A DNA stretch of 41,805 bases from Microcoleus sp. CSU_2_2 (GTDB lineage: Bacteria; Cyanobacteriota; Cyanobacteriia; Cyanobacteriales; Microcoleaceae), in NCBI GenBank assembly GCA_012035135.1, contig JAAUPI010000016.1, forward strand, positions 1 to 41,805, written 5' to 3'. Positions within the stretch are counted from its first letter, which is position 1. Each line of letters begins with the position of its first letter. The position numbers and the translations under genes are program-made. The notes under the pieces are model-generated. The model was not told the DNA's origin. It worked only from the letters and a program-made list of their open reading frames with translations, and ran no database searches. This document shows, piece by piece, positions 1 through 9,100 of this stretch.

Positions 1-72
1 AAAAACTGCCGTATCTGCTACCTTAAGAGCGGCTTCAAAATCTATTAGTTGTTCATCTGTAGTGTCTTTCAT
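1..72 (-). CDS. Partial 5' end of a protein, possibly with a vWA-MoxR-associated N-terminal HTH region
   Basis: An ATG at 72 opens a reading frame that runs off the left edge; 24 codons are visible (MKDTTDEQLIDFEAALKVAD...). The pattern of an acidic start followed by EAALKVADTAVF resembles the opening of the N-terminal HTH region found in many cyanobacterial STAND/AAA-like proteins (vWA-MoxR-associated family). This match is from memory of the family's usual start and rests on few residues. Only the start and strand are supported by the sequence; the function cannot be judged here. Confidence 0.45.
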   Translation of the reverse strand, partial: MKDTTDEQLIDFEAALKVADTAVF

Positions 73-191
73 AAAAAAATAGCGATATATTATCGAGAAA
101 TTTTATGACTATTATAGTATTTTAAATTCAGGAATTACGCAAGCACTCGCTTATACAAAATCCGGGTTACTCATCCCCTATACGATCGTAT

Positions 192-244
192 GGTGCGTCG
201 CCAGGAATTTCTCAAAGTAGATGAGATTATCGCTGCGACGCACC
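192..244. repeat. Inverted repeat with GGTGCGTCGC / GCGACGCACC arms
   Basis: The 10-base arms GGTGCGTCGC (192-201) and GCGACGCACC (235-244) are perfect reverse complements around a 33-base loop. The same arms recur at 39284-39340 and 39584-39640, so this is a dispersed family. It lies directly downstream of the broken hicB-like gene. Confidence 0.7.
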
Positions 245-474
245 CTACAACTTATAACGGGTACGAACACCCTCCGCTTCGCGCTTGCCCGGATGTGGTA
301 TTAACTGTCGATCGGGCGCAAGTTCACTTTGTTGACTGGCGACTTCCAGCCAACCTTGAACAGCATCTTCCAACATCTCTAACAACTCTCTCCCCATGTT
401 TGATCACCTGGAAGTGCTGGAACTGAGCCACACCATAGGCCATCTTCTTGCCAGATAATCGCCTTAATATTCAT
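245..474 (-). pseudogene. HicB-family antitoxin relic (frameshifted)
   Basis: From the ATG at 474 the minus strand reads MNIKAIIWQEDGLWCGSVPA, then LPGDQTWGESC and a stop at 379-381. The other frame then continues from 385 as LLEMLEDAVQGWLEVASQQS. Joined, these two pieces look like the small HicB antitoxin fold: an N-terminal strand, a PALPG turn and a LLEMLEDA...GWLEV helix. HicB proteins normally have a few residues (YEE-like) between the GES and LLE segments, so a deletion of 1+3n bases is the simplest explanation. No hicA toxin is visible beside it. HicB antitoxins bind a HicA mRNA interferase; this copy should be inactive. Confidence 0.6.
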
Positions 475-485
475 GAGCAATCTGT

Positions 486-902
486 CTACTTACTTTTGGG
501 CAACAATTGATTTAGCGCACCACACAAGTATTTCTTTACAGTGTTCCTACTTGCACCCACGCCACTGGGAATGGTAAAAATCATCTCGACAGTTAATAGA
601 GTTCCGTCGGCGGAGGCAAAGACATCAATTGGCAAAGCACGCTGAAATGCTGTTGCGGGATTTTCTGCTTTCATGACACCTGTGCTCACATCGGTGCTGA
701 TAGTTCTGATGCTCTCGCGGGCTAAAATTGGTCGTAGTTGGGAAAATGCTCTTTCTATCGATAACCCCTCAACCTCAACACGGGCAGAAAAGGCGGCACC
801 ATTGAAAAAGTCGCCTTTTTTTTGAAAGCTTTCTTCGCAGGTTGTGGCAACTGCGGGGGTGGCTAAAGACATGAGGGCTAGAGTCAAGAGGAGCGATCGC
901 AT
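486..902 (-). CDS. Secreted/periplasmic hypothetical protein
   Basis: The 138-residue product begins with a clear signal peptide (MRSLLLTLALMSLATPAVA, cleavage probably after AVA at residue 19). The mature part has one cysteine at its N-terminus and one near residue 127 in a KKYLCGALNQLL helix, which could form a disulphide. I do not recognise the family. The ATG at 902 follows a HIP1 site; no strong ribosome binding site is seen. It is downstream of the DUF937 gene on the same strand but separated by a terminator-like hairpin, so it is probably its own unit. Confidence 0.65.
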   Translation of the reverse strand: MRSLLLTLALMSLATPAVATTCEESFQKKGDFFNGAAFSARVEVEGLSIERAFSQLRPILARESIRTISTDVSTGVMKAENPATAFQRALPIDVFASADGTLLTVEMIFTIPSGVGASRNTVKKYLCGALNQLLPKSK

Positions 903-1063
903 ATGGAGTTAGAAGAATGAAACAATCATAAAACAATGATGAACCATCATGGGATTGTTTGGCAAGAGGTCCACTTTTTAACCTATTAAATATCGAGAGC
1001 GATCGCCCTTGACAAAAATCGCATTTTTCGCTGAACAATAATGCTAGAAACTAAAAGATCGAT

Positions 1064-1105
1064 AAAAAAAGAGGGGACAAGAGTATTCTTTCGTCCCCCT
1101 TTTTC
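1064..1105 (-). terminator. Intrinsic terminator after the DUF937 gene
   Basis: Read on the minus strand, GGGGAC (1093-1098) pairs with GTCCCC (1073-1078) and is followed by a T-rich run (CTTTTTTTATC). It lies about 100 bases downstream of the DUF937 stop. The A/T tracts on both sides could let it act in both directions. Confidence 0.55.
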
Positions 1106-1201
1106 AGGGGAGACAGTGCGATCGAACAGCCTCCCTATGTCGAGCAAATGCCGTGGATTTAGCGCTAGCTGAATCTCATTGAAAATGTCAGAAAACTCGT
1201 G

Positions 1202-1732
1202 CTAACCGCGCTGATTTAAAAAGCGGCTGGCCATCGAAATTGTGTCGGTAATATCGACATCTCCGTCTCCATCGGCATCTAAAAACGCACTCAAAACAGG
1301 ATTGCCGCCCTGGGTGGGATTTTGGGCGTTGCTACCGGTTTGCAATAAATTCAGCACCAGGGGTACTAAAACAGGGATCATCGCTTGCACTGTGTCGTTG
1401 TTCAAGCCAGTTCTTTGTGCTATGTCCTGCACTATTTGGGTTAATTGGTTGCCGCCGAACAAACTTTGAACTGCTTGCGAATTGGGGTTTGTGCCGCTGA
1501 ATTGGTTGACAACTTCTTGCGCTTGTGCATCCCCGGAGTTCGATCGCACGTCTTGTAAAGCCGATCGCACGTATCCGCCCAGAACCGACATCGCTAGCTG
1601 AGTCGTACCCGCATCGACGCCCTGGTTGCCACTCAACTGTTCTACCGCACCCAGAATCCCGCCCAACTGATTCGGACTTGCTTGTTGGTCGGGATTGTCG
1701 ATCGCGCTTAAAATTTGGTCAAATAGTCCCAT
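1202..1732 (-). CDS. DUF937 domain protein with a calcium-loop-like C-terminus
   Basis: The 176-residue protein starts MGLFDQILSAIDNP, typical of DUF937 proteins. It is rich in Gln/Asn/Gly with helical segments such as QAMIPVLVPLVLNLLQTG (residues 116-133). Residues 152-163 read DADGDGDVDITD, an EF-hand/dockerin-type Asp-rich loop, followed by the helix TISMASRFLNQRG. AAGGAG nine bases before the ATG at 1732 fixes the start. The family has no settled function; calcium binding is inferred from the loop only. No signal peptide is present. Confidence 0.8.
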   Translation of the reverse strand: MGLFDQILSAIDNPDQQASPNQLGGILGAVEQLSGNQGVDAGTTQLAMSVLGGYVRSALQDVRSNSGDAQAQEVVNQFSGTNPNSQAVQSLFGGNQLTQIVQDIAQRTGLNNDTVQAMIPVLVPLVLNLLQTGSNAQNPTQGGNPVLSAFLDADGDGDVDITDTISMASRFLNQRG

Positions 1733-1797
1733 AATCTTCGCTCCTTGTTGTAATTGCTCAACTCTAGATTAGCTCCTATGGAACTTACATAGGAGTC

Positions 1798-1861
1798 AGA
1801 AACCGGGTTTTTGCAGAGAAGACGCGTTGCAGTGACAAAAACGGCTAAAAACCCGGTTTCT
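1798..1861. repeat. Inverted repeat with AGAAACCGGGTTTTT arms
   Basis: The 15-base arms at 1798-1812 and 1847-1861 are perfect reverse complements. It sits between the histidine kinase 3' end and the DUF937 start region. A short GTCAACT heptamer repeat (1884-1898) follows and touches the kinase stop codon. Confidence 0.65.
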
Positions 1862-1899
1862 TGGATTATGAGTAGTTTTGACAGTCAACTGTCAACTGT

Positions 1900-3720
1900 T
1901 TAATGCTTAATTGGCAGTGCGATCGCAAATTCTGTTCCCGTTCCTACCTCAGACCAACAGTTAATCGTACCGCCATGTTTCTTCACGACAATCTCGCGGC
2001 CAATCGCCAATCCCAAACCAGTACCGACACCTCTTGGTTTAGTAGTAAAAAATGTTTCAAACATCTTTTTTTGACTTGCCGGCGGTATTCCCGTACCGTT
2101 ATCAGAAATTCGCACTACCACTGACTCGTCGTCCAAGTATTCTGTAGTAATCGAAATTTTTGGCGAGAAACTAGATACTGTCTGTTCTCTTGACTCCGGC
2201 GGCAATTGGTGGTTAACCTCCTCAGAGTGGGTTTTCTCAATTTTTACTTTCTCTTCCAAAGCATCGATCGCATTGTTCAGAATGTTCACAAATACCTGGT
2301 AAAGCAAGCCCATATATCCTTCAATATTAGGGATGTTACCGTAATTGCAAACTACTTCAATCTCGTGTTTAATCCGGTTGTTGAGAATCAGCAAACTGCT
2401 GTCTATACAAGCGTGCAAATCTACCTGATTTGGCGTTGCATCATCGATACGTGAAAAATCTTTCAGACTTAAAACGATCGCTTTGGCTCTTTCCGCACCA
2501 ACTTGCATCGATTGAAATATTTTCATCAAATCTTCCTTCACAAAATCGATGTCGATTTCTTCGGCGTGCGCTAAAACTGCTGGAGGCGGATTGGGAATTT
2601 CTGTTTCGTAAGTTTCCAGCAACTCTAAAATATCTTCAACGTAGTTTCGAGCCGGGTCTATATTGGCGTAGATAAAATTGATCGGGTTGTTAACTTCGTG
2701 AGCAACACCGGCTAACATCCGCCCCAAACTTACCATTTTATCGTTTTGAAGGATTTGCGTTTCTTGTTCGGTTTTCAACTCTGCTAACAAGTGGTTTACC
2801 TTCATTATTAGTTGATTCAACGAAGTTGCCAAAACTCCCACTTCATCGGTGCCAGTGACTGGTACTTGCAACTCAAAATTCGACTCTTGAGTAACTCGCT
2901 GAGCGATATTCGTGACAGCGGCGATGGGCTTAGCAATGGCGCGGCTGGTGAAGTTGGCCAGCATGACTGCAATTACGATCGAGAGTGCCATGCTAGAAAA
3001 AATTATTTGCGCCCGCAGCGCCCTGGCCTTCAGCAAAGCTTCTTGCACTGCATCTTCTTGGTTTTCGACTCCATCGATAATTTCTGCTAATTCATTGGCC
3101 GCGCTATCTAGTTGCAATCCTATTTTATCTTGGGCAAAATCCGAGATTAATTTGCGTTTCACACTGGTTTTGGCATTGTTTTCTTGCAAAATTTTGAGCT
3201 GTTCGGTAACTGTTTCTATCTTTTGAATGTAAATCGATACGATTGGATTGTAAACTTTTATAAAATCCTGGAAGCCTTCTACGTGTTCCATTTTTTCCTG
3301 ACTTTTAACTTCCGACAGCAACGACTTTAAAGTGTCTGTATTCTTTTGTAGCTGTTGGTATTTATGTTCAAAGATTTCTGGCCGATCGATCCCGTAAACC
3401 ATTTGCTGTTGGTAGGTTTGCGTGCGCAGCAAAGCTACTTGCAACTTGTTCAAAAGTGGACTTTCTCGACCGATGTTTATTTGGTTGTTAGTTCTTCGAT
3501 AATAACGATCGCCCGCTAGCATTCCGAGGGTTGTTCCCCCAATAGCAACACAAAGAGCAAGTGCATAGCCACGGCTGATTTTGTCGCTAATACTGAGGTT
3601 GCCGAACTGCCTCGCTATCCAATCTAAGTAATTGGGTAGTGGTGGTTGGCTCTTTTTTAGGTTATAGTCGCAAGAGTTAGCTAGCTCTTGTTGAGTTTGG
3701 TTCGGCTTTTTGACCTGCAT
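1900..3720 (-). CDS. HAMP-domain sensor histidine kinase
   Basis: The 606-residue membrane kinase has a first membrane segment at about 51-70, an extracytoplasmic helical sensor region (75-235), a second membrane segment (about 239-256), a HAMP linker (257-310) and a coiled stretch leading to the kinase core. The phosphoacceptor is His341 in the box AGVAHEVNNPINF. The ATP-binding domain has the N box NILNNAIDAL (479-488), the G1 box SDNGTGIPP (539-547) and the G2 box GVGTGLGLAIG. The long sensor resembles four-helix-bundle chemoreceptor-like inputs, but the ligand is unknown. No response regulator gene is adjacent. It is divergent from the TPS-CHAT gene across 278 bases, which may or may not mean shared regulation. 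Confidence 0.92.
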   Translation of the reverse strand: MQVKKPNQTQQELANSCDYNLKKSQPPLPNYLDWIARQFGNLSISDKISRGYALALCVAIGGTTLGMLAGDRYYRRTNNQINIGRESPLLNKLQVALLRTQTYQQQMVYGIDRPEIFEHKYQQLQKNTDTLKSLLSEVKSQEKMEHVEGFQDFIKVYNPIVSIYIQKIETVTEQLKILQENNAKTSVKRKLISDFAQDKIGLQLDSAANELAEIIDGVENQEDAVQEALLKARALRAQIIFSSMALSIVIAVMLANFTSRAIAKPIAAVTNIAQRVTQESNFELQVPVTGTDEVGVLATSLNQLIMKVNHLLAELKTEQETQILQNDKMVSLGRMLAGVAHEVNNPINFIYANIDPARNYVEDILELLETYETEIPNPPPAVLAHAEEIDIDFVKEDLMKIFQSMQVGAERAKAIVLSLKDFSRIDDATPNQVDLHACIDSSLLILNNRIKHEIEVVCNYGNIPNIEGYMGLLYQVFVNILNNAIDALEEKVKIEKTHSEEVNHQLPPESREQTVSSFSPKISITTEYLDDESVVVRISDNGTGIPPASQKKMFETFFTTKPRGVGTGLGLAIGREIVVKKHGGTINCWSEVGTGTEFAIALPIKH

Positions 3721-3900
3721 AGATGCAAAAGTGTGAGTAATTCACGCACTGATAATTAAGTTTAACTTAGTTCATACTGTATTTAATGGTGTATGAGCTA
3801 TACTTAATGACCAAGAGCTATTTGGTGACAAGTGCAAAATTAATTTATATAAAGTTTAATCAACTTCGCATTATCAAGGGCGAAAAGATTTGTCTGTTGA

Positions 3901-3942
3901 CTCAATCTCAAATCTCAAATCTCAAATCTCAAATCTCAAATC
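3901..3942. repeat. Heptamer tandem repeat (TCAAATC unit)
   Basis: About five copies of a seven-base unit (AATCTCA in another phase) lie 57 bases upstream of the TPS-CHAT ATG. Similar AAATCTC heptamers occur at 28286-28306 before another gene. Confidence 0.85.
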
Positions 3943-3998
3943 GCCTGACTGCTGCGCTCGCAACATCTTAGTTGTTGTTACAAAAATACAAAAAATTT

Positions 3999-6089
3999 AT
4001 GAAAAAAATAAGTTGGCTTTTAGCATTATGTCCGGTGCAAGCTACACTTGCTGCAACCGCATTCATGTACTTTCAATCAGCGCCTGCTGCTGCTCAAACT
4101 CTGCCAATCACTCCCGCAGCCGACGCTACTGGCACTGTGGTTGTGCCCGATCATCGTGAGCGCTTTGACATCACTGGTGGCAAAACATCTAACGACGGTG
4201 CTAACCTATTCCACAGTTTCCAACAATTTGGACTCAGCGAAGGTCAAATTGCTAACTTTATTTCAAATCCAGCTATTAGAAATATTTTCGGGCGGACTGT
4301 TGGCGGCAGCCCTTCTTTAATTAATGGATTGCTGCAAGTTACGGGGGGAAATTCTAATCTTTTTTTAATCAATCCTGCGGGTATAATTTTCGGACCAAAC
4401 GCAAGTTTAAATGTACCAGCAGCATTTACAGCGACTACGGCTACTGGACTCCGTTTTGATAACAATTGGTTGCAGTCGATCGGTCCCAACAACTACGCAG
4501 CATTAACCGGAACTCCGAGTGCTTTTGCTTTTACAACAAATCAACCGGGAGGGATTGTCAATTTTGGCAGTTTAGCCGTGGAGTCTGGACAAAATTTAAC
4601 TTTGTTAGGCGGTGCAGTCTTGAATTCAGGGCAGTTAAAAGCACCGTCGGGACAGATTACGATCGCCGCAGTGCCGGGAGAAAGTTTAGTCAAAATTAGT
4701 CAGCCGGGACATTTATTAAGTTTAGAAATTCAACCAATTGGCAATTCTCAATTACCCCTTGCTAATCCTCAATTTTCAATTCCCGATCTTCCCCAATTGC
4801 TGACGGGGGGCAGCGGAATTCATGCCGATCGAGTGCAAGTTAATGCCGACGGTAGCGTGCAGTTAACGGCAGCAGGGCCGACGATTCCGGTGGCAAATGG
4901 AACTACGATCGCATCTGGGTCGATCGATGTTTCGCAACCTCTTACTCCTGGAGTTGGGGGAGAGGTAAACATTCTCGGCAGCCAAGTGGCAATTGTTGAT
5001 GCCATAATCGGTGCATCCGGTGCAAATGGTGGCGGTACAATTAGAATTGGCGGCGACTACAAAGGAGAGGGGACAATACCTAATTCTCTGCGGACTTTTG
5101 TAGGCAACAACTCCACAATCAATGCTGATGCTTTGCTCGACGGAAATGGCGGAAAAGTCACAATTTGGTCGGATGAAACTACCCGTTTTTTAGGCAATAT
5201 TAGCGCTCGTGGTGGCAGCAATTCTGGCAATGGTGGTTTTGTGGAAGTTTCCGGCAAACAAAATTTAGATTTTCAAGGATTAGTAGATTTGCGATCGCCC
5301 TTTGGCAACTTAGGAACATTACTTTTAGATCCGACTAATATTACCATAAATACCGATCCAGATATCGGTGGCACGATATCGGGCGGTATATTTAATGCTA
5401 CTGCCCCTACTTCTACAATCTCGAACACTACGCTGCAAGATAACCTAGCTTTAGGCAATATTACTATTTCCACTGCTTCTAGTTTTCCCAGTGTAGGTGA
5501 CATTACAGTCAGCGCACCGATTGCTTGGAATAGTGGCAATTCTTTAACACTGAAAGCTGACAATGATATAACTGTAAATTCGGCAATTACGAATTCCGGG
5601 AGCGGGGCGATCGACCTGCAAGCAAAAAATACCATTTCTGTCAATCAAAATATCAGCACTACAGGCGGAAATATTACTTTTAATGCTAATAGCGACGGAA
5701 TTAACGGCGGTGCAATTAACCTCAATAATTCGACAGTCAATTCCAACGGCGGTAGCATTACGTTGGGCGGAGGCAGTATCCCATTAACTATTCCGGCTAC
5801 GGGGACGACACTAAATTCTGTAGGCGTTCAAATTAGCAATTCTACCCTCAACGCCGCTGGAGGCAATATTTCCGTGCAAGGTGAGGGATTGTCGGGTACT
5901 GGAGGTAATTTTCACGGCATTTCTATTACTAACAGCAGCAAAATTCAAACAGTCGGCAATGGCACAATTGCCCTAAATGGTACTAGTGGCAGCAACACGA
6001 AATCAAATCACGGAATTGCCATTTTTGGCAACAACAGCAGCATCAGTTCCGAAATGGTAACATTTCAATTACTGGAAACGGCGGCGTAA
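3999..6089 (+). CDS. N-terminal part of a TPS (filamentous haemagglutinin-like) exoprotein, interrupted by a frameshift
   Basis: This is the front of a two-partner-secretion exoprotein. The chosen ATG at 3999 gives a Lys-rich start and signal peptide (MKKISWLLALCPVQATLAAT..., cleavage probably near SAPAAAQT). It is followed by the TPS/haemagglutination-activity domain with NLFHSFQQFGL, NIFGRTVGGSPSLINGLLQV and NPAGIIFGPNASL. After that come Gly/Asn/Ser-rich beta-helix repeats. Known TPS proteins cross the outer membrane through a TpsB pore; no tpsB gene is in the window. The frame ends at 6089 only because one A is missing near 6053; the downstream frame continues the same repeats. Upstream TTG codons at 3972 are in frame but precede the signal peptide. 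Confidence 0.85.
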   Translation: MKKISWLLALCPVQATLAATAFMYFQSAPAAAQTLPITPAADATGTVVVPDHRERFDITGGKTSNDGANLFHSFQQFGLSEGQIANFISNPAIRNIFGRTVGGSPSLINGLLQVTGGNSNLFLINPAGIIFGPNASLNVPAAFTATTATGLRFDNNWLQSIGPNNYAALTGTPSAFAFTTNQPGGIVNFGSLAVESGQNLTLLGGAVLNSGQLKAPSGQITIAAVPGESLVKISQPGHLLSLEIQPIGNSQLPLANPQFSIPDLPQLLTGGSGIHADRVQVNADGSVQLTAAGPTIPVANGTTIASGSIDVSQPLTPGVGGEVNILGSQVAIVDAIIGASGANGGGTIRIGGDYKGEGTIPNSLRTFVGNNSTINADALLDGNGGKVTIWSDETTRFLGNISARGGSNSGNGGFVEVSGKQNLDFQGLVDLRSPFGNLGTLLLDPTNITINTDPDIGGTISGGIFNATAPTSTISNTTLQDNLALGNITISTASSFPSVGDITVSAPIAWNSGNSLTLKADNDITVNSAITNSGSGAIDLQAKNTISVNQNISTTGGNITFNANSDGINGGAINLNNSTVNSNGGSITLGGGSIPLTIPATGTTLNSVGVQISNSTLNAAGGNISVQGEGLSGTGGNFHGISITNSSKIQTVGNGTIALNGTSGSNTKSNHGIAIFGNNSSISSEMVTFQLLETAA
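6052..6055 (+). other. One-base deletion site splitting the TPS-CHAT gene
   Basis: The text reads CCGAAATGGTAAC. Adding one A (GAA AAT GGT AAC) gives ENGNISITGNGG and then runs without a stop from the first frame into the CHAT-containing frame. It could be a true mutation, slippage in the A-run, or a sequencing error. Confidence 0.85.
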
Positions 6090-6127
6090 GTAGTACCAGC
6101 AGCTACGGTATTTTAGTAAATGGTAGC

Positions 6128-9100
6128 GTGCAAGCAACGGGTACGGGAGCAATTTCATTAATTGGAAAGGGCGGCACTGGTACGGACTCAAATCACGGTA
6201 TTGTTGTTAACAGTGGCGGTCAAATTAATTCTAATGACGGGGCAATAAATCTGGCTGGTAATGGTGGCGCTACAACTCTCAGTAGCAGCGATGGTATTTC
6301 GATCGACGGTAGCAATACTAAGATTAGTTCGACTAACGGCGATATTACGATCGACGGAAATGCTGGCGCCTTAAATGGATATGGAATTCATCTTTTTAAC
6401 AATGCCTACTTGCAGTCAGCAGGAAAGGGGAATATTGCTCTAACCGGGACAAGAACCGGAACTTTAGAAGGCATTAACATAGATAGCGGTGGTTCGATTA
6501 ATCCGGTGACTCCCGGCGGCAGTGGCAATATTTCTTTGACATCAGATGAAATAGCTTTAGCTGGTATGATTCGAGGAACTGGTACGCTGCTTTTGCAACC
6601 GCTGACTCCGAGTTTGGGAGTTAGTGTTGGGGGAATTATCCCCGACAGTAGATTGAATTTAAATAGCAGCGAAATCGACAATATTCAACCGGGATTTGCT
6701 CAAATTACTATTGGGCGTACCGACAGCAGCGGTGCAATTTCTGTGATGGGTGATGTTAGTTTTAACGATCCCATAACTGTTCGATCGCCCGTTGGTACAG
6801 GTTCGATCGATACTGCCGGATTTAATATCAAAGGTACTGGCAGTTTGACTTTGAATGCTGCCGATACGATTAGTGTGAATAAGTCTATTATTTCACCAGT
6901 TACAGGTGCTCTGAACGTCACTCTAACTGCCGATGCAGACGGGAACAAAGTAGGGGCGATCGCGATGAAGGGAGCTACTATTAACACCAGTAACGGCAAC
7001 ATTACGATCGGCGGTGGCAACACTATAACTAATTCGGCCTACGGAACGACAACCACTCCTAGAGGAGTAAATATTCTTAACAGTAAACTCGATGCTGGTA
7101 GTGGTAATATTTCGATTCGGGGAACCGGAGTTAATGGCAGAGGTATTAATATAGAATCCAGCAATTTGCAAGTTACTGGTGCAGGAAATATTACCCTAAA
7201 CGGCAGTGCTAGCGGCACTTTAGGTAGTTTCAACACGGGAGTATTTTTATTTGATGGAACTAGTAACAGTACCCTCAGTTCTGTAAATGGCAATATTAAT
7301 ATTGAAGGCAATACTACTTCTTCCCAAAGTGACAGCAGGGGAGTAGAAATTACTGGTGTCAAATTACAGGCAACTGGAACCGGAAATATTCAAGTTACTG
7401 GCAGCAGTACGGGGGGTGCAGTTAATGGTACTGGAATTACTGTCAATCAATTACTCAGTACCGCTGGTGGCAATATTAGTTTAACAGGTACTAGCAAGTC
7501 TCAAATTGGTGTCGATATCAACAGCCCAAGCGGAGGAACGGCGACTGTAGAAACCACAGGAACGGGAAATATTACGATTACCAGTACTGGCCTCACTAAC
7601 GGCGTTGCCCTGCGCCGAAATGAGGGCAATAACGCTATCTTACAAACGCTGGGAACTGGCAATATAACTATTGTTGGGACTGGCACTTCTGGGGAAGGAA
7701 TTGCGTTGAGTGGCGGTTCGATCAATCCTTCGGGAACGGGAGGCAGCGGTACTGTCACGCTACAATCTGAGAAGATCGCGATCGACTCAAAGAGTCAAGT
7801 TAAAGGAACGGGTTTGTTGGAGTTTTTGCCATTGACCTCAAATCTAACTGCTAATATTGGTACGACAACTTTAGGCAAGAATTTTGCTCAGGTAAATGTG
7901 GGTAATGCTGATACTAACGGTACGATTACTTTTAGTGGGAGTGCTACTTTTAACAACCCAGTCACAATTCAAGCTCCATCGGGTGCGGGTGCAATTAATA
8001 CGGCGGGTTACAATATTAATGGTACTAACAATGCTACCATTGATTTGAAGGCGAATCAAAATATTGTAACTGGTAACATTACCAATCCCGGTCGATCGAT
8101 CGCGATCGAGAGTACCAATGGCAGTATCGATACAAGCAAGGGAACGATCGATACTATTTCAACGACGGGAAATGGCGGTCAAATTACTTTGACTTCGCCT
8201 GGGAATATTAATACAAGTACCGTACAAAGTCTGGCTGAGAATACAGGAACTTCTGGAAGTATTACTTTCACCAGTACGGCAGGTAAAATTACCAGCGGTA
8301 TTGTCGATGCTTCTTCCCGGAATACTGCTAACGGTAACAATATTAATATTAAAGCTAGCGACAGTGTTAGTGCGATAAATGTCAGTGCTGCTGCATTCCT
8401 TGGGGGTGGAGCGGGAAATGCGGGGAACGTGACAATTTCTACTAGCAATATAGGTACGATCGACCTTGGTTTGCTCGACGCTCGTTCTAACCGCATTAAC
8501 GGCAATGGAGGGACTGTAACTCTCAACTCTGCACAGGGAATTACCGTCGCTACTGATATCTTAACTTATGCCGCTCCTCTGACTGGGAATACCGGCACCG
8601 GCGGGGCAATTAATCTGACTGCTATTAACGGCAATATTAGTGCAAACAATGTGTATTCTTCGACTCGCACCAACAACGGTAATGCTAGCAATGGGGGCGA
8701 CTTTACTGCAACAGCTACTCAGGGCGATATTACTTTAGCAAACGTGCATTCTGGTGCTTATGTTTTAGGTGCTGGTAGTGCTGGAAATGCGGGAAATATT
8801 GCAGTAAAGGCTGGCGGCACTATTACCATCAGTACCAGGGCAGATTCTACTGCATTTGGTACTGTCGGCCAAGGCACTCCGGGAAGTATTGATTTGAGTG
8901 CTAATCGGCTGTCTATTGGCAGCATTAATACTTTTAAAACAGATGTTTCACCCACCACATCTGCGACAGTTCAATATGGAAATATTGCTTTGATGGGAAA
9001 TGAACTTAATTTTACTGGGGGAGCAAATCGAGTTATTGGTACGGGAACAATTTTATTGCAGCCGTTGGCGACGGGTCAAAATATGGTGCTTGGTGGCACA

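Noticed and set aside
190-426. 78-codon plus-strand frame
   Set aside because: It is antisense to the hicB-like relic, includes the inverted-repeat arms, and has no ribosome binding site or protein-like pattern.
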